A stretch of 64,000 bases of DNA from Pegoplata infirma (Eukaryota; Arthropoda; Insecta; Diptera; Anthomyiidae), in the NCBI GenBank assembly GCA_963921195.1, contig OY992537.1:56754313-56818312 (forward strand), given 5' to 3'. A model generated the notes under the pieces. The model did no database searches and was not told where the DNA came from. It saw only the letters and a program-made list of their open reading frames with translations. Positions 45,478-56,258 of this stretch are shown in pieces; positions within the stretch are counted from its first letter, which is position 1; each line of letters opens with the position of its first letter. A program made the position numbers and the translations under genes.

Positions 45478-45900
45478 CAGGTAAAAAAGTTAAATTCGTC
45501 CTTGTCGAATGTATTGACACCCTCCACAAAGAAAAAAAAATATAATCAAAAAAATTTTTTTTTTTTTTTTGTAAAAAAAAATTTCCGCAAAAAATTTTTT
45601 TTTTTTTTTGGAAAAAAAAATTTCCGCAAAAAAATTTTGTTAAAAAAAATTCATGCTTTTTTTTTGTAAAAAAATATGTTTGTACTTGTTTAAACACCAC
45701 TTGGTATCCAATTCTGTTTACATATGTCACCTAGCAGCCAAATTTAGAAAATTTTTTAGATGTCCCTACATTTTCGTTCACAACTTTTGAACCGCTGAAC
45801 CGATGTTGCTCAAATTCAATACAAAACTGCTACGGACAACTGCAAGTAAATGTGTTAAGTTTCGATCATATCTGTATTTAATTTTGCCAGTTAAGAACTT
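45478..45900 (+). mobile_element. DINE-1-like subfamily A fragment (A7)
   Basis: GGTAAAAAAGTTAAATTCGT, CTTGTCGAATGTATTGACAC and CCTCCACAAAG mark the 5' side. After poly-A/T tracts, CACAACTTTTGAACCGCTGA, CCGATGTTGCTCAAATTCAA resembles the internal part. The hairpin end is missing. Confidence 0.65.
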
Positions 45901-46049
45901 CTCTGACTTTTTTCGGCAGAAAATTCCAACATTCTAAATTTTAAGTTTATAGAACCATTATTTCTTTTGATAGAAAATGGATCAAAGTACAACTTGTTAT
46001 CCCATTTAAATCAGAATTTCCAAAATGTACTTTTTTTACTCGAAAATCC

Positions 46050-49000
46050 ATATAGCGTTAAAACAGGCGCCCAGTGTGGGGCTCAAAACAATCGTAATGA
46101 CTAAAGTAACCACTCCATCTAATATCGGTTAGTTTTCATTGTAGGTGTTTGATCGCCAAAGCTTCGCTGCGTATGTAACAGTGATGACAGGGGTTATTTT
46201 GCCCCAAGGCATATCAAACATCGTTTAAATTTACGAAAGCTTGTTGAACAATTGAATATACTCCTGAAATCTATTTTCCACGTCATAGTTCACTTAAGCG
46301 GAGACAGTATAAAGATTTTATTCTCCCCGTTTATTTTAAAGTCCTGATTTATATAGCATTAAAAGTGGCGCCCAGAGTGGGGCCTAAAACAATCCTAATT
46401 CCTAATGGTGCCACTCTAGCTTAGGTCGATTAGTTTTCAACATCGTTTCTTAATCGCCAAAGCATCGCAGTTTATGAAAGTTCGATGAAATTTAACAGAA
46501 GTCTTTCCATCACGGGATGATCACATTGAACATCCTTACAAATTGATGAAAGAGGTCAATTAGTTTTCATTATCGTTTCTTGATCGCCAAAGCATCTCTG
46601 CGTATGTTACCGTTTGTCTGATAAAATTAAACTACATTCAGTAGGAATCAGAAGGTCACTATAGATAAGGTCGATTAGTTTTATTATCGTTTCTTGATCA
46701 CCAAAGCATCGCTGCTTAGCTCACAGTATGTCTGGTGAAATCAAACAACATACAGTTGGACCCAGAAGTTTTTCCAGCTCAAGAATATCACAGCTCAAGA
46801 ATATCACATTGACGAAAGGCATACATATTAAAAATCGTTTTAAGTTACGAAGGCTTTTAGAACAATTGAACATATCCTTAAATCTTATTCTCCATATCGT
46901 ATTGCACTAAAGCGGAGCCTGTATAAGGATTTCAAGGCTACCCGTGTAGTTTATGATTCAAGAACGATCTTCAGAGTTCTCCGTAAGCTCTGTCTTAATG
47001 GGGAAGAGGCAGTGGTCTGGGAGTTAATCCAAGTAAACCAGAGCTTTTCTTGTTTTCAAGGAAAAATAAGATTCCTGATTTTGATCCTATTTATTGTGGA
47101 CGGCACTAAGATCGCCTTCTCAGATGGAGCCAAGTATCTTGGAGTACTTCTAGATAGGAAGTTAAATTTCAGTTGTAATATTGAGGAAAAGGTGAAAAAA
47201 GCAACAATTGCTTCATATTCCTGTAAAAGGGCTATTGAAAAACGATGCGCTTTTAGCCCTAAAGTCGTTCATTGGATTTAAACAGCAGTAGTGCATTCTT
47301 CTGCTGTATGGAATCATTGTCTGGTGGCCTGCTTTGGAAATAAAGGGAACTGTGTACAGAGAATGGCGTCGATATGCATCACTGGTACTCTTCGTACTAC
47401 ACCTACGGGTGCATTAGAAATCGTCCTTCACCATTAGACATATTGATACCATTAGACATATTGGGTAAGCAGTTTGCGGCTACGTTGGCAATTCGACTTA
47501 ATAGCACACTGCAATAAAGGAGCAGCGATTGTGGCTTTACTACTATGATACCACTCAGGGAGTCTTGAATGAGGGGCATACCGGCTAGTGGAGATTCCAT
47601 ACATTTTTTCACTGATGGATGAACAAGTAGGCTTTGGAGTCTATTCGGAGGAGCTTGGATTAAGCTCGAAGATTTCCTTATCATTCCAGTGTTTACCAGG
47701 CAGAGAAGTGGCTGACTGAATGAGTTGCAATCTCTTGTCTAAAACCACAGTCAACATCTATTGCGACTGTCAAGCGGCGGTCAAGTCCCTGTAGTCTATG
47801 TTTTTGAAAACAAGATTTGCCAAAAACTGCCGCACGTCTTTAAATGAGATGGCCAAGCAGATTGACATACGACTCATTTGGGACCCAGGGCACAACGACA
47901 TTCCAGGGAATTGCAAAGCCGATGAGCTTGCAGACTGGAAACTACCTTACAGGTTCCAACAAAATTGGAGAGTTGATATCGCTTCTAAGAGGTGGTTGCT
48001 GCAGAGCACAGAGCTGTTAAATGTGCCGTTGAATGACTTTGCTGGAGTTAAATTAATGAAGAGGAATTGGAAACTATCGAACACTTCACCTGCCACTGCC
48101 CGGAATTTTCTGGTCATAGACATTCTTCACTGGGATGTAGGGAGCTGTACGATCTTTCGGATTTGCCAGATGTCAAAATTTAATATTTTAGGAGCTTCAT
48201 AGGAAGCTTAAATTGGTTTAACGGCAGGGACCAGTAGGGAAACCTATTTCAGTCTTGTGGTATCACAATGGACCTAAGAGTCTCTAAGTGCTGAAGTAAA
48301 ACGTCAGCAGCCACTTACAAACTAAACTAACATAAGGTTGATTAGTTTTCATTATCGTTCCTTGATTGCCAAAGCATCGCTTCTTTTGTAACAGTACGTC
48401 TGATGAAATTAAACTACATCCAGTTGGAACCAGAAGTCTTTCCAGATCGAGAAGATCATACTGAACTTCCTTGCAAAATTGATGAATGGGGTTATATTGT
48501 TTAAAGGCGTATTAAACGTCGTTTAAAGTTACGAAAACATGTTGAACAATTGAACAAAATAGTCTGAAATCTATTTTACATGTCATATTACACTTAAACG
48601 GAGCCTGTAAAAAGATTTCATCCAAGTTATGTTAAAAGTGTCGCCCAGAGTGGGGCTCAAAACAATCGTAATTCCCAAATCTGTCACTCAAGCTAAAGTC
48701 GATTAACATTCGTTATTGTTTCTTGATTAACAAAGCATCTTATCGTGTGTAACAGTACGTCTGGTAAAATTAAACGACATCCAGTTGGAACCAGACGTCT
48801 TTCCAGTTCGAAACGGTCACATTAAACTTCCCTGCAAAATTGATGAAAGGGGTTATGTTGTGCAAAGGCATATGTTACGCAAAAGCATATACATGTCATG
48901 TTACACTTTAGTGGAGCCTGCATAAAGATTTTGAGGCTACCCATGTATTTTAAGGTCCAAGAAAAGACGGACCTATACAGCGTTAAAATTGGCTCCCAGA

Positions 49001-49110
49001 GTGCTTAAAACATTTGTAATTCCTCAAGCTGTTTGTAAGACAAAGCAGTGCTTCGTACGTAACAGTTCGTCTGATGAAATTACAAAAAATCCAGTTTGAA
49101 TCAGAAGGTC
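46050..49110 (+). repeat. Tandem array of ~300-350-bp units with a tRNA-Lys primer-site-like motif
   Basis: Each unit runs GCGTTAAAAGTGGCGCCCAG, AGTGGGGCTCAAAACAATCG, GTCGATTAGTTTTCATTATC, TTTCTTGATCGCCAAAGCAT, CGTCTGATGAAATTAAACTA, CCAGTTGGAACCAGAAGTCT, CTTCCTTGCAAAATTGATGA, GTTACGAAAGC.TGTTGAAC and ACTTAAGCGGAGCCTGTATA. The primer-site-like part lies at 46076, 46376, 48639 and 48989. Reading frames through the unit are broken. The layout suggests amplified leader or gag-start sequence of an LTR retrotransposon, but no polymerase is present. Confidence 0.6.
47005..48331 (+). pseudogene. Decayed non-LTR retrotransposon: reverse transcriptase end and RNase H
   Basis: Fragments of one LINE polyprotein can be followed across several frames. 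A segment near 47020-47110 reads like the RT palm tail (GVNPSKPELFLFSRK). 47090-47280 encodes AKYLGVLLDRKLNF and the thumb region. 47355-47410 gives VQRMASICITGTLRTTPTGA, typical of the I/LOA/R1-like LINE group. Near 47605 FTDG starts a ribonuclease H domain, and 47870-47930 has the late RNase H motif LIWDPGHNDIPGNCKADELA, where the family usually has WVPGH. Internal stops (for example at 47279) and frameshifts make it non-functional. The 5' part is missing. It interrupts the tandem array, which resumes at about 48332. Confidence 0.8.
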
Positions 49111-49119
49111 TCAAAGTCG

Positions 49120-50300
49120 ATCCAAAAAATCGATTTCCAAAAGTTCGTACATTATATATTTTAGAATTACTTGTAAAAATTTCAACGTTAACTCATACAA
49201 ATTTTGCATTACCGTTACTAGTGTCAAATATGAATGGTTTGCCGTTGATATGCGTTTGCTACGAAAACGCGGATTATTTAAAATTAAAAAAAATCAATCT
49301 CATTCATAAATACAGCTGTCCATTACAAAAAAAAAAAATAAATTAAAAACTGCACTTTCTTTATATCACCACAATGCAACAACCAAAAAAAATCTTGATT
49401 ACTCCACCCTCATATTTACAAAACAAAAAAAAAAAAAAAAAAAATCTTTCTGACACATCTTTTACAATATAACTTTCAAAAATACAATACAAAGAACAAT
49501 GCCACAAAAAAATCATTAAAATAAAAAAATATCAAAAAAGAAAATGCAACACAGATGCTGACAGTGATAAAGCATAATTACAATTTGGTTATTCTGGAAA
49601 TGAGTGTCTTCTTTCGTTTTATTTCATTCTGTGAAGAGTTGCACAAACATGATATATTTTACCCTGGGTGATTATGTTTTTAACAAAAGGAGTACGTTTG
49701 CACATACATATTTCTAAAGTAAAGAATTCACAGTAAGTAGAACACAGCACGTGTCTTTGTGACAACATAATAACTTAAATTGTTTACCTCAGATTTAGTT
49801 AAGTCTTAAATGAACCAGTAGATAAGAAAGAATGCAACAATCCTGGTTTGAGATATAAGGGACAGTTATGAGATAAGGGACAGATGCTTGGGAAACATCT
49901 GAGGTACACAAAATAAAAAAAAAATACAATCATTGTTTTTATATTCCTTTAAGAAATTTTAATTATTCATAACAGTCTTAACAGCAGTCACATTGTCCAA
50001 AAAGATATAAATGGTTGATGGATACATATCCTTTATCCTGCCAGAATCTTGGCCGACACTATGTTCGTCCGGAAGTCTCCCACAAACCCGAATATGAAGA
50101 TTTTTAGAAGAACCATTTCCCCTGTCCCCATCTGCATTTTTGAAACTTCCGAATGCACTTAAATCTCTGTTTTGATAAGATTAAAATGTCAATGTTTCAC
50201 GAAAGATCTGATGACATTCGAGAGACAGTATGAAAAAATTATCTCAAAAACTAATTAAAGTAGCGAGAAATGGGCCGAAAATTTGGATATAAATCTTTTT
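49120..50300. other. Stretch without recognised features
   Basis: A-rich runs, no match to the named repeats apart from the array edge. The 90-aa frame at 49074-49346 starts in an array unit; I do not recognise it. Confidence 0.4.
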
Positions 50301-50312
50301 CAAACCCTCTGG

Positions 50313-50543
50313 TTAAAGTCTATGGATCATGTCCATTGATAGAATATCAAAACCCATTATCCGCTGTCTAGCACTTGAGAAGGCTGGACAACAACAGACG
50401 TAGTGTTCTGCTATGTCTTCATCCTCAAGACAAGCTGCACAAAGAGTCACATGACAAGCACAAGTATTATGTCCCTTAATCAGGCCAGTAAGTCTGCAAC
50501 AGTCTCTTCTACTCAGACTGATTGTAAGTAAATAGTTTGTCAC
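50313..50543 (-). pseudogene. C-terminal end of a decayed LINE (minus strand)
   Basis: The 76-residue stretch has LSRRDCCRLTGLIKGHNTC, then C..C....ED.AEH..C.CPAF. This is the zinc-knuckle-like tail that follows RNase H in many I/Jockey-type LINEs: a line of L(S)RR, GLI.GHN and C-x2-C-x..EH-x-C-x-CP residues. It continues the LINE whose RNase H lies at 51050-51580; the two are separated by the inserted MITE at 50606-51019. The tail keeps its frame to a stop at 50313 and includes the likely 3' end of the element. Nothing suggests a host gene. Confidence 0.75.
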
Positions 50544-50605
50544 TTGCTTGTCTGGTGTTATTACAAAACATTTGGATTTTTAGCATGTCAACTCATATGA
50601 CAAGG

Positions 50606-51019
50606 CTCGGCCGAAACAACTTTAACCTCAAGTTGAGAACACTGAAAATGTCTCTCTTGATTATAAATCTGGGGAGGCCCTCTACTATATTTCGACGAAA
50701 ATCAAAATCATTTCAAGTGCCGTTTTTAAATAAATCGCGGTCAAACGTCAAAAAATTTACATTTAAAGCTTATCTCGAAAATGATGAGAGATATGAAAAA
50801 ATGACTGGAGAAAAAAATGGTTCTTTGAAAAAAATGCAATAAAACCGCAAATTCACATTTCGCAATTGCAATTTTTTTGTTGCTAAAAATAGCACTTTTA
50901 AATTCCGAGCAAAAACCATGGCGTTTTCTGTAACTAAATAACGAATTGCTACTACTGCGATTAAAACTTCTTTATTTACAGTGTTCGCAACTTGAGGTTA
51001 AAGTTGTTTCTGCCGAGTC
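50606..51019. mobile_element. ~414-bp inverted-end MITE inserted into the minus-strand LINE
   Basis: CTCGGCCGAAACAACTTTAA then CCTCAAGTTGAGAACACTG at the left pairs with the complement at the right (CAGTGTTCGCAACTTGAGG, TTAAAGTTGTTTCTGCCGAG), two mismatches in ~38 bases. The LINE continues on both sides. I could not identify the target duplication. The 101-aa frame inside carries no known domain. Confidence 0.7.
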
Positions 51020-51049
51020 GCGATGACCATCTTTCCATGCAAATTTATT

Positions 51050-51580
51050 TCATGTGAAGATCCAGCGCATCATCCATGTCGAGCCTGTAACAATCTGAGG
51101 CTCCGGATTGTGAGGAGTTTTATCGGAGCCTATATTTGCCAAAGAATCGGAAATCTCATTTCCACATATTCCCCAATGACCCGGAACCCACAAGAGACAT
51201 ACCCTGTTTCCCCATGACCCCTCATTGAGTCTGCGCCTACACTCTTGAACAATTTCAGTTTGTGACTGGAGAATACTGATTCCCCTACACCTCCATCTAT
51301 TTTCAATTATCCAAGTCGCTAAGTCCAAAATAGCAAACACTTCAGTCTGAAAGACTGTTACCATTTTGCCCACAGCATGAGAGTGTTTGGGTTCATCATC
51401 CAAATACCAACCAGATCCAGAACCATCTGAGGTACTAAAACAGTCCTTACAGAAAGCATCAGAGTAAGTTCTGAAAAGTTTATCTTGATCGCCCCAGTCT
51501 TCTCTTCTCGAAAAGTTTACACTGAACTTCCTAGCAAATTCTATGCAAGGGGTTATACTGTCTAAGGGCATGACAAACAT
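51050..51580 (-). pseudogene. RNase H domain of a decayed LINE (minus strand)
   Basis: The 176-residue frame covers most of a ribonuclease H domain. Early strand: YSDAFCKDC...GSGSGWYLDD, where the family usually has a TDGS-type start with the first catalytic Asp. Middle: TVFQTEVFAIL with the expected Glu. Then ISILQSQTEIVQECRR, where an SDSQ-type motif is expected, so the third catalytic Asp is replaced. Late: LLWVPGHWGICGNEISDSLAN, with the conserved WVPGH and GNE.(A/S)D. The order and spacing are those of LINEs with an RNase H after reverse transcriptase. It lies downstream, on the same strand, of the RT remnant at 51640-52115. Confidence 0.82.
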
Positions 51581-51639
51581 CAGACAAAAGTTTCGAATGT
51601 TCCAAAAGAACAGTTGACCATGTCCTGAAGTGCAGTCTC

Positions 51640-52115
51640 CATGCCATGATCCATTTTTACGGAGTGTGCATATATTTCATGGCTAACCCTTGGATATAAA
51701 GTTCAAAAGAAAGTATGTCCAATATTTAGAGCGGACCCTGGTTCAGTGCTCAACAGTAGTCTCCAAGCAACCCGCTCTTTGTAATCCGTCCAGCGAGCCG
51801 GAGTAGATTCCCCAATGTTCTCGGCCACCGGACCACTACCCCGTATTTCACATGAGGTCTAATGACTGCTAGGTATATCAAGTGCAATTTTCATGTTTTC
51901 CCAAAAAGGAAACATTTTGCTGGGAAGTGTTGTCTTAACTGGATTTACGGGAAACCCATGACAGTTGCACCAGCCCATCAAGTCTTTAAATTTATTTAAT
52001 TGCAGACCATTTCAAGAGACTTTCCAGAAACTAGTGCACAAACGTCGTCCGCTTAAACCTGAACACCTTCAGCCTGTATTTCTACCAGAAGTGAGTAAAA
52101 GGAGGAAGCATTTTT
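51640..52115 (-). pseudogene. Reverse transcriptase remnant of the same LINE; catalytic box interrupted
   Basis: On the minus strand a stretch reads L..SGRNTG or VEIQAEGVQV in alternate frames, then a stop followed by ADDVCALVSGKSLEMVC. The ADD codons lie at 52044-52052, and the codon before them (52053-52055) is TAA where the (Y/F)ADD catalytic motif has its aromatic residue. Further on, MGWCNCHGFPVNPVKTTL matches the conserved W....GL.VNP.KT segment after the catalytic box. Several frameshifts follow. The element is dead. Only the palm is visible; endonuclease and ORF1 are missing upstream, where the foldback region begins. Confidence 0.75.
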
Positions 52116-52414
52116 ACGTTGGTTCCTTTTCTATTTCCTGAAATAATGGTTCCAGAAACTTGAAATTTGGAATGAAGGACCCTCAAGCGAAGATAATTTG
52201 TGAAAAAGTTTTTTTAAGAAAGTTTCTATTCTAAGAGGTTAAAAATTTGTAATTTGGTACTTTTTCTATTTCCTGAAATAATGATCTCTTTAACTTCGAT
52301 TTTAGAATTGTTCAAATGAACAGTTCATGCACATAAGGACGAATAGAGTACTTTTTCGAAAACACGTTTTTTTGCATAAATCCGTTTTTTAACAGAGGTC
52401 TACAATCGGCTGTA

Positions 52415-53189
52415 GGCAAAATCGCCCAAAAAAGAAAATGAAATTTCGCACAAAAATTTTTCATACAAATTTGGGCCATATTTCATTTGAAAAGTTACCC
52501 AAAACATTTAGACACATATTCATAGTTTTTGGGCGAAATTTCGAAATAAAACATTGGGTGATTTTTCATTACGAAAAATTGCCCAAAAATAAAATATGAA
52601 AAATTGACCATTTTGGTTGTTTGGTTGGAATTTTTGTCAAAATCTTAAAATGTCAAAACCGAAATAAGTTGCAATGAAACAGCAAATTGAAAAAATTAAT
52701 ATCCTTAAAAATCGCGCAATTTTTTGTTAAAATTTTTAGCCTGCGGCGCTTTCATCGCACCTCCATGCAATTTTTTTCTATTTCTTCATAATTTATGTTA
52801 CACACTTAATATTTTTTACATCAATTACCTACTTATAGCTTTTTCAGACCATATTATCAAAAAGACGATATGTCAAAAATATTAATAGGGATACGTAACA
52901 AAAATTCATGTCTTAAAATTTGTTCCTTTTTTCTTAAAAGTTTTTCTGCATAGCCGGCCTTCGGTCGGGCTTATGAATTACAAACTCCATGCCTTAAACC
53001 CACCCTTTCCGCAAAATAGAACTTTTTTGGGTAATATGTGTTGTGCGGAAAACGTGTTTTCGGAATTTTTTATTTTTTTGGGTCATTTTTCATTTCTTTC
53101 TTGGGCTTTTTTCGTAAATTTTGGGCGAAATTTCATATTTTTCTTTTTGGGTAATTTTTTGGCCTATTTTTCTTTGGGCGATTTTGCCC
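52415..53189. mobile_element. Foldback element FB3, ~775 bp
   Basis: GGCAAAATCGCCCAAAAAAG at the left pairs with CTTTGGGCGATTTTGCCC at the right. Inner blocks GAAATTTCGC, TTTGGGC..AATTTC and TTACCCAAAA pair likewise over ~200 bases. The 127-aa frame at 52973-53356 is mostly the right arm. Confidence 0.65.
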
Positions 53190-53385
53190 AAAGAAAAATC
53201 TTTTCACAAATCTACAATCTTTTCAAAAATTTTTTTGGGAAAATTTTTAATGAAAAAAAAAATAATTTTTCGTTGAAAAAAAAAACAAATATTAAGAAAA
53301 AAAACTTTTTTGCATGTCCTTGCACTGTTGTCGCGAAATATGCAGTTAAGGGTTAAGATTATAATTCTTAAAAACTTGTTTTGTG

Positions 53386-53905
53386 CAAGGTTGGTTACCG
53401 AAACGAATAACGGTAAGGGTAACGGTAACGGTATCTAATTTTTATTTATTTCGGTAAAGGTAACGGTAAGTGTTTTCAAATCGTTTCGGTAACGGTATGT
53501 ACCGGTACCGAACCAACCAAACCGGTACGTACCGGTATTATTAATTTAGTTAAAAATTTGAAAAAAGATAGAACTGAAAGCTAAAAATATTTTATAGACC
53601 CAAAAACCAGTATAGATTTGATATGATTATTATTTTTGTCATTTATTTTATGATAATTTGCAAATTATAAATTTAAAATTGTGTTAGCAATTTGATTTTA
53701 TTTTTTTGTTCGTTAAAATCCCTTAAAACAGGTAAAAATTTGAATACCGGTACAATACCGGTAACTTCTAATAATTATAACGGTAACGGTAAGGGTAACG
53801 GTATTTTAAAAATATTTTTAGCGGTATCGGTAACGGTAACGGTATTCGATTTGAAAGGGTTTTGAATCGGTAACGGTATAATAAGGGTAACGGTAACCAA
53901 CCATG
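53386..53905. mobile_element. 520-bp hAT MITE (hAT4) with 8-bp target duplication
   Basis: The ends CAAGGTTGGTTACCG and inverted CATGGTTGGTTACCG differ at one of 15 bases. Identical GTTTTGTG flanks lie at 53378-53385 and 53906-53913. Subterminal arrays of GGTAACGGTA type lie at both sides. It has the same architecture as hAT3 and is clearly non-autonomous. Confidence 0.9.
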
Positions 53906-53943
53906 GTTTTGTGTCATATAGTATTACTACTGCATCAAATGTC

Positions 53944-54178
53944 ACACCCAAAAATAAACGTGGGTATTTAATACTAAAAATTTAACTAAATTTTAGTTCA
54001 AAAGGACCTAGTGCAGAAATTGGTAACCAATACTAAATTTTTTTACTAAAATTATTGAAAACCAGTAAAAATTACCATTTTTAGTACTTTGAAGTTACTA
54101 AAATTAGTAAAATATTAGTGGCTTTTGGTACAAAATCACTTACTAAACCTTTTACTGTAGAATTATTTTGAGTGCACA
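53944..54178. mobile_element. Small CACAC/GAGTG-ended element
   Basis: CACACCCAAAAATAAACG at the left and TTATTTTGAGTGCACATT at the right are weak inverted ends. The interior repeats TTTTACTAAAATTA and TAGTA-type motifs. It may belong with the CACT-ended elements. Confidence 0.4.
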
Positions 54179-54860
54179 TTAAAAATTAAAAAGAAAAAAA
54201 ACTTTTTTTCGTTGTCCTTGCAATCCTTAAAAAGTTTATCCTTAAAGTCCTTCAACATCTGCTGCAAAAAATTCTTTCACAATCTACTGCAAAATAACAC
54301 ATTTTTATGCAAATTTCAATAATTTTTTTTTTGATATTCGCTCTTTTGCCATTTAAGCAAAAACTGAAATCCAATTTTTGGCAAGTTCTCTTTGGAAAAA
54401 ATTCCTAAAATTTTGTACATGGATGAGTTAAATCTTAAAGCTAATGCAAAAAAGTTAAAAAAAAATATTAGTTTTTAACCATTTCCAGCGTTTTTCTTGT
54501 TCCCTGTAAAATTCTACAAATGGTATATTCGACTTTATTCGCATGAACTGTTCAAATGACTTTAAGAAATTTCCGATACTAAAATAGGTAAAGGATTTAC
54601 TTTGGTACTATTCAGAATTTCTAGAGTAAGCTTGAAATTTGTAATCTATGACCCTCCAGAAAAAAAAATATTTTATTAAAAAAGGTTATTGAGAATTTCG
54701 ATCCTAACGGAACAAAAACGGGATAAAAGTGGATAATAGGTACTTTTTGATAACTATTGAACTACAGGCCCCAGAATATCAAAATTTTACATGCAGGATA
54801 CTCCTTTTCATACAAGAGAAAGACTTAAAAACTTGAATTTTTTCACAGTAAAATGGTAAA

Positions 54861-55960
54861 AATAATTAAGAAAAAAACTCTAGAATTATTTATTTAACGC
54901 ATGTTAAATTTTAAGAAATGAAACCTACATGGAACGAAATAAAATGGAGCAGAAAACGAAATGGAATAGAATCGGGAACGGAAGGAAACAGGGCGCGTTA
55001 TGTGATGAACTTTTTTACTCATATTTTTTGACTCAATTTTTTTTCATTCAAAATACTTTTCACTCAAATTTTTTTTTTCAATTTTTTTTTTCTTTTTAGA
55101 ACAGAAAGTGTGAGAAAGGTAGAGTTTTTTTTGAACTTGGGATTTTGTCATATGTATGGATTTTATAGTCCACATCAGATCGTTTGACCAAAAACAAAAA
55201 ATTATGAGAAACACAGGGTAATCAACAACAAACTGACGTTTAACAACGAAAATTCCAATAATGTTCATGAACTCTTATGATTTTTTTTAAATATAATGGA
55301 AATCCAATTCAACCTAATATTCTTGGAAAATCATGTTAAAATAACTTTAAATGCTTTTTTAACTTACTTGTTATAATTTATGAACATAAATTTAAGAAAC
55401 CCCACATACCTGTAATGAAAGGAATAAAATTATACATTAAAATATATTTAAAATACATTATTAAAATTTTAATGTTTTTTTTTTTCAGCTTAAATCTTGA
55501 ATGGCAAAGAAAAAATCTAACAAAAAAAGTATGTACGTGACTTTTTAGCTAATTACAGAATTGTAAATAAACATTTGAATATAACCGACATAAAAGATCT
55601 TTGTGACTTTGTTTGAACATTAAAAAAAAAATAAATGTGTATAAAAAGAACTACTGAAAACTGCACTTACAATTGTTAAACATAAATACTATATTTTTTT
55701 TAAATATCTTTTATATTTGTGTTAATGTTAAGTGTTACTATTAGTATTAGTTTTTTTTTTGTATGTGTTGACTTGAAAATTTATGAGCTTATAATGCTAC
55801 TGGTCAGATAAAAATAAAACTATAACAAAAAAAAAAAAACAGCAAATGGGAGTTGGAGTTGTACACTAAAAGAAAAATTGTTAAATAATTTGAAGATCAA
55901 AGTTGTTAACGCTGTAAGTTCATATCTCTTTAAGCATGTTAAGGTTTTTAAAACTGGTGA
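54861..55960. other. Stretch without recognised features
   Basis: A short block near 54930-54990 (AAATGGAATAGAATCGGGAA) resembles, inverted, the ATTCCATT..TTCCCCGTTC flank near 43740. I see no gene. Confidence 0.4.
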
Positions 55961-56138
55961 CAAACCGCCTCGCAATCGCCCCTAGAGGCATAAAATGCAA
56001 GACTGACCCCATTAATTTTCCGCCCTAACATTTTTTGCAAACATATCTAAGCACTGTTTCCACTTCTTAAGGGGGCTCCCATACAAACATTAAATTTTTA
56101 TAAAACTGCTCATACAGCTCTAACTGCCTCAAAAGTGC

Positions 56139-56177
56139 CCCCACAGGAGTCAAATGTATGATTTGACTCCTGTGGGG
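56139..56177. repeat. Perfect 17-bp hairpin
   Basis: CCCCACAGGAGTCAAAT, a 5-base loop GTATG, then ATTTGACTCCTGTGGGG. All 17 pairs match. Confidence 0.9.
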
Positions 56178-56180
56178 AGT

Positions 56181-56207
56181 CGTTTTGTTCCAAGTTGGAA
56201 CAAAACG
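56181..56207. repeat. Perfect 12-bp hairpin
   Basis: CGTTTTGTTCCA, loop AGT, TGGAACAAAACG. The sequence TTGTTCCAACTTGGAAC follows at once, so a third arm copy is present. Confidence 0.9.
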
Positions 56208-56258
56208 GCCCTTTGTTCCAACTTGGAACCATAGGAATCAATATATATATATATATAT

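Larger units (their letters stand above)
52120..54860. repeat. Diverged inverted/tandem repeat region hosting FB3 and hAT4
   Basis: TTCAAATGAACAGTTCATGC at 52315 has an inverted partner near 54535-54560 (GCATGAACTGTTCAAATGAC). AACTTGAAATTTGGAATGAA with GGACCCTC near 52157 has a direct partner near 54630 (AGCTTGAAATTTGTAATCTA, TGACCCTC). This suggests an old inverted-repeat element with tandem interior, now holding younger insertions. Confidence 0.45.

Noticed and set aside
47798..48202. 134-aa frame as an independent gene
   Set aside because: It contains the late RNase H motif of the LINE and continues its decayed polyprotein.
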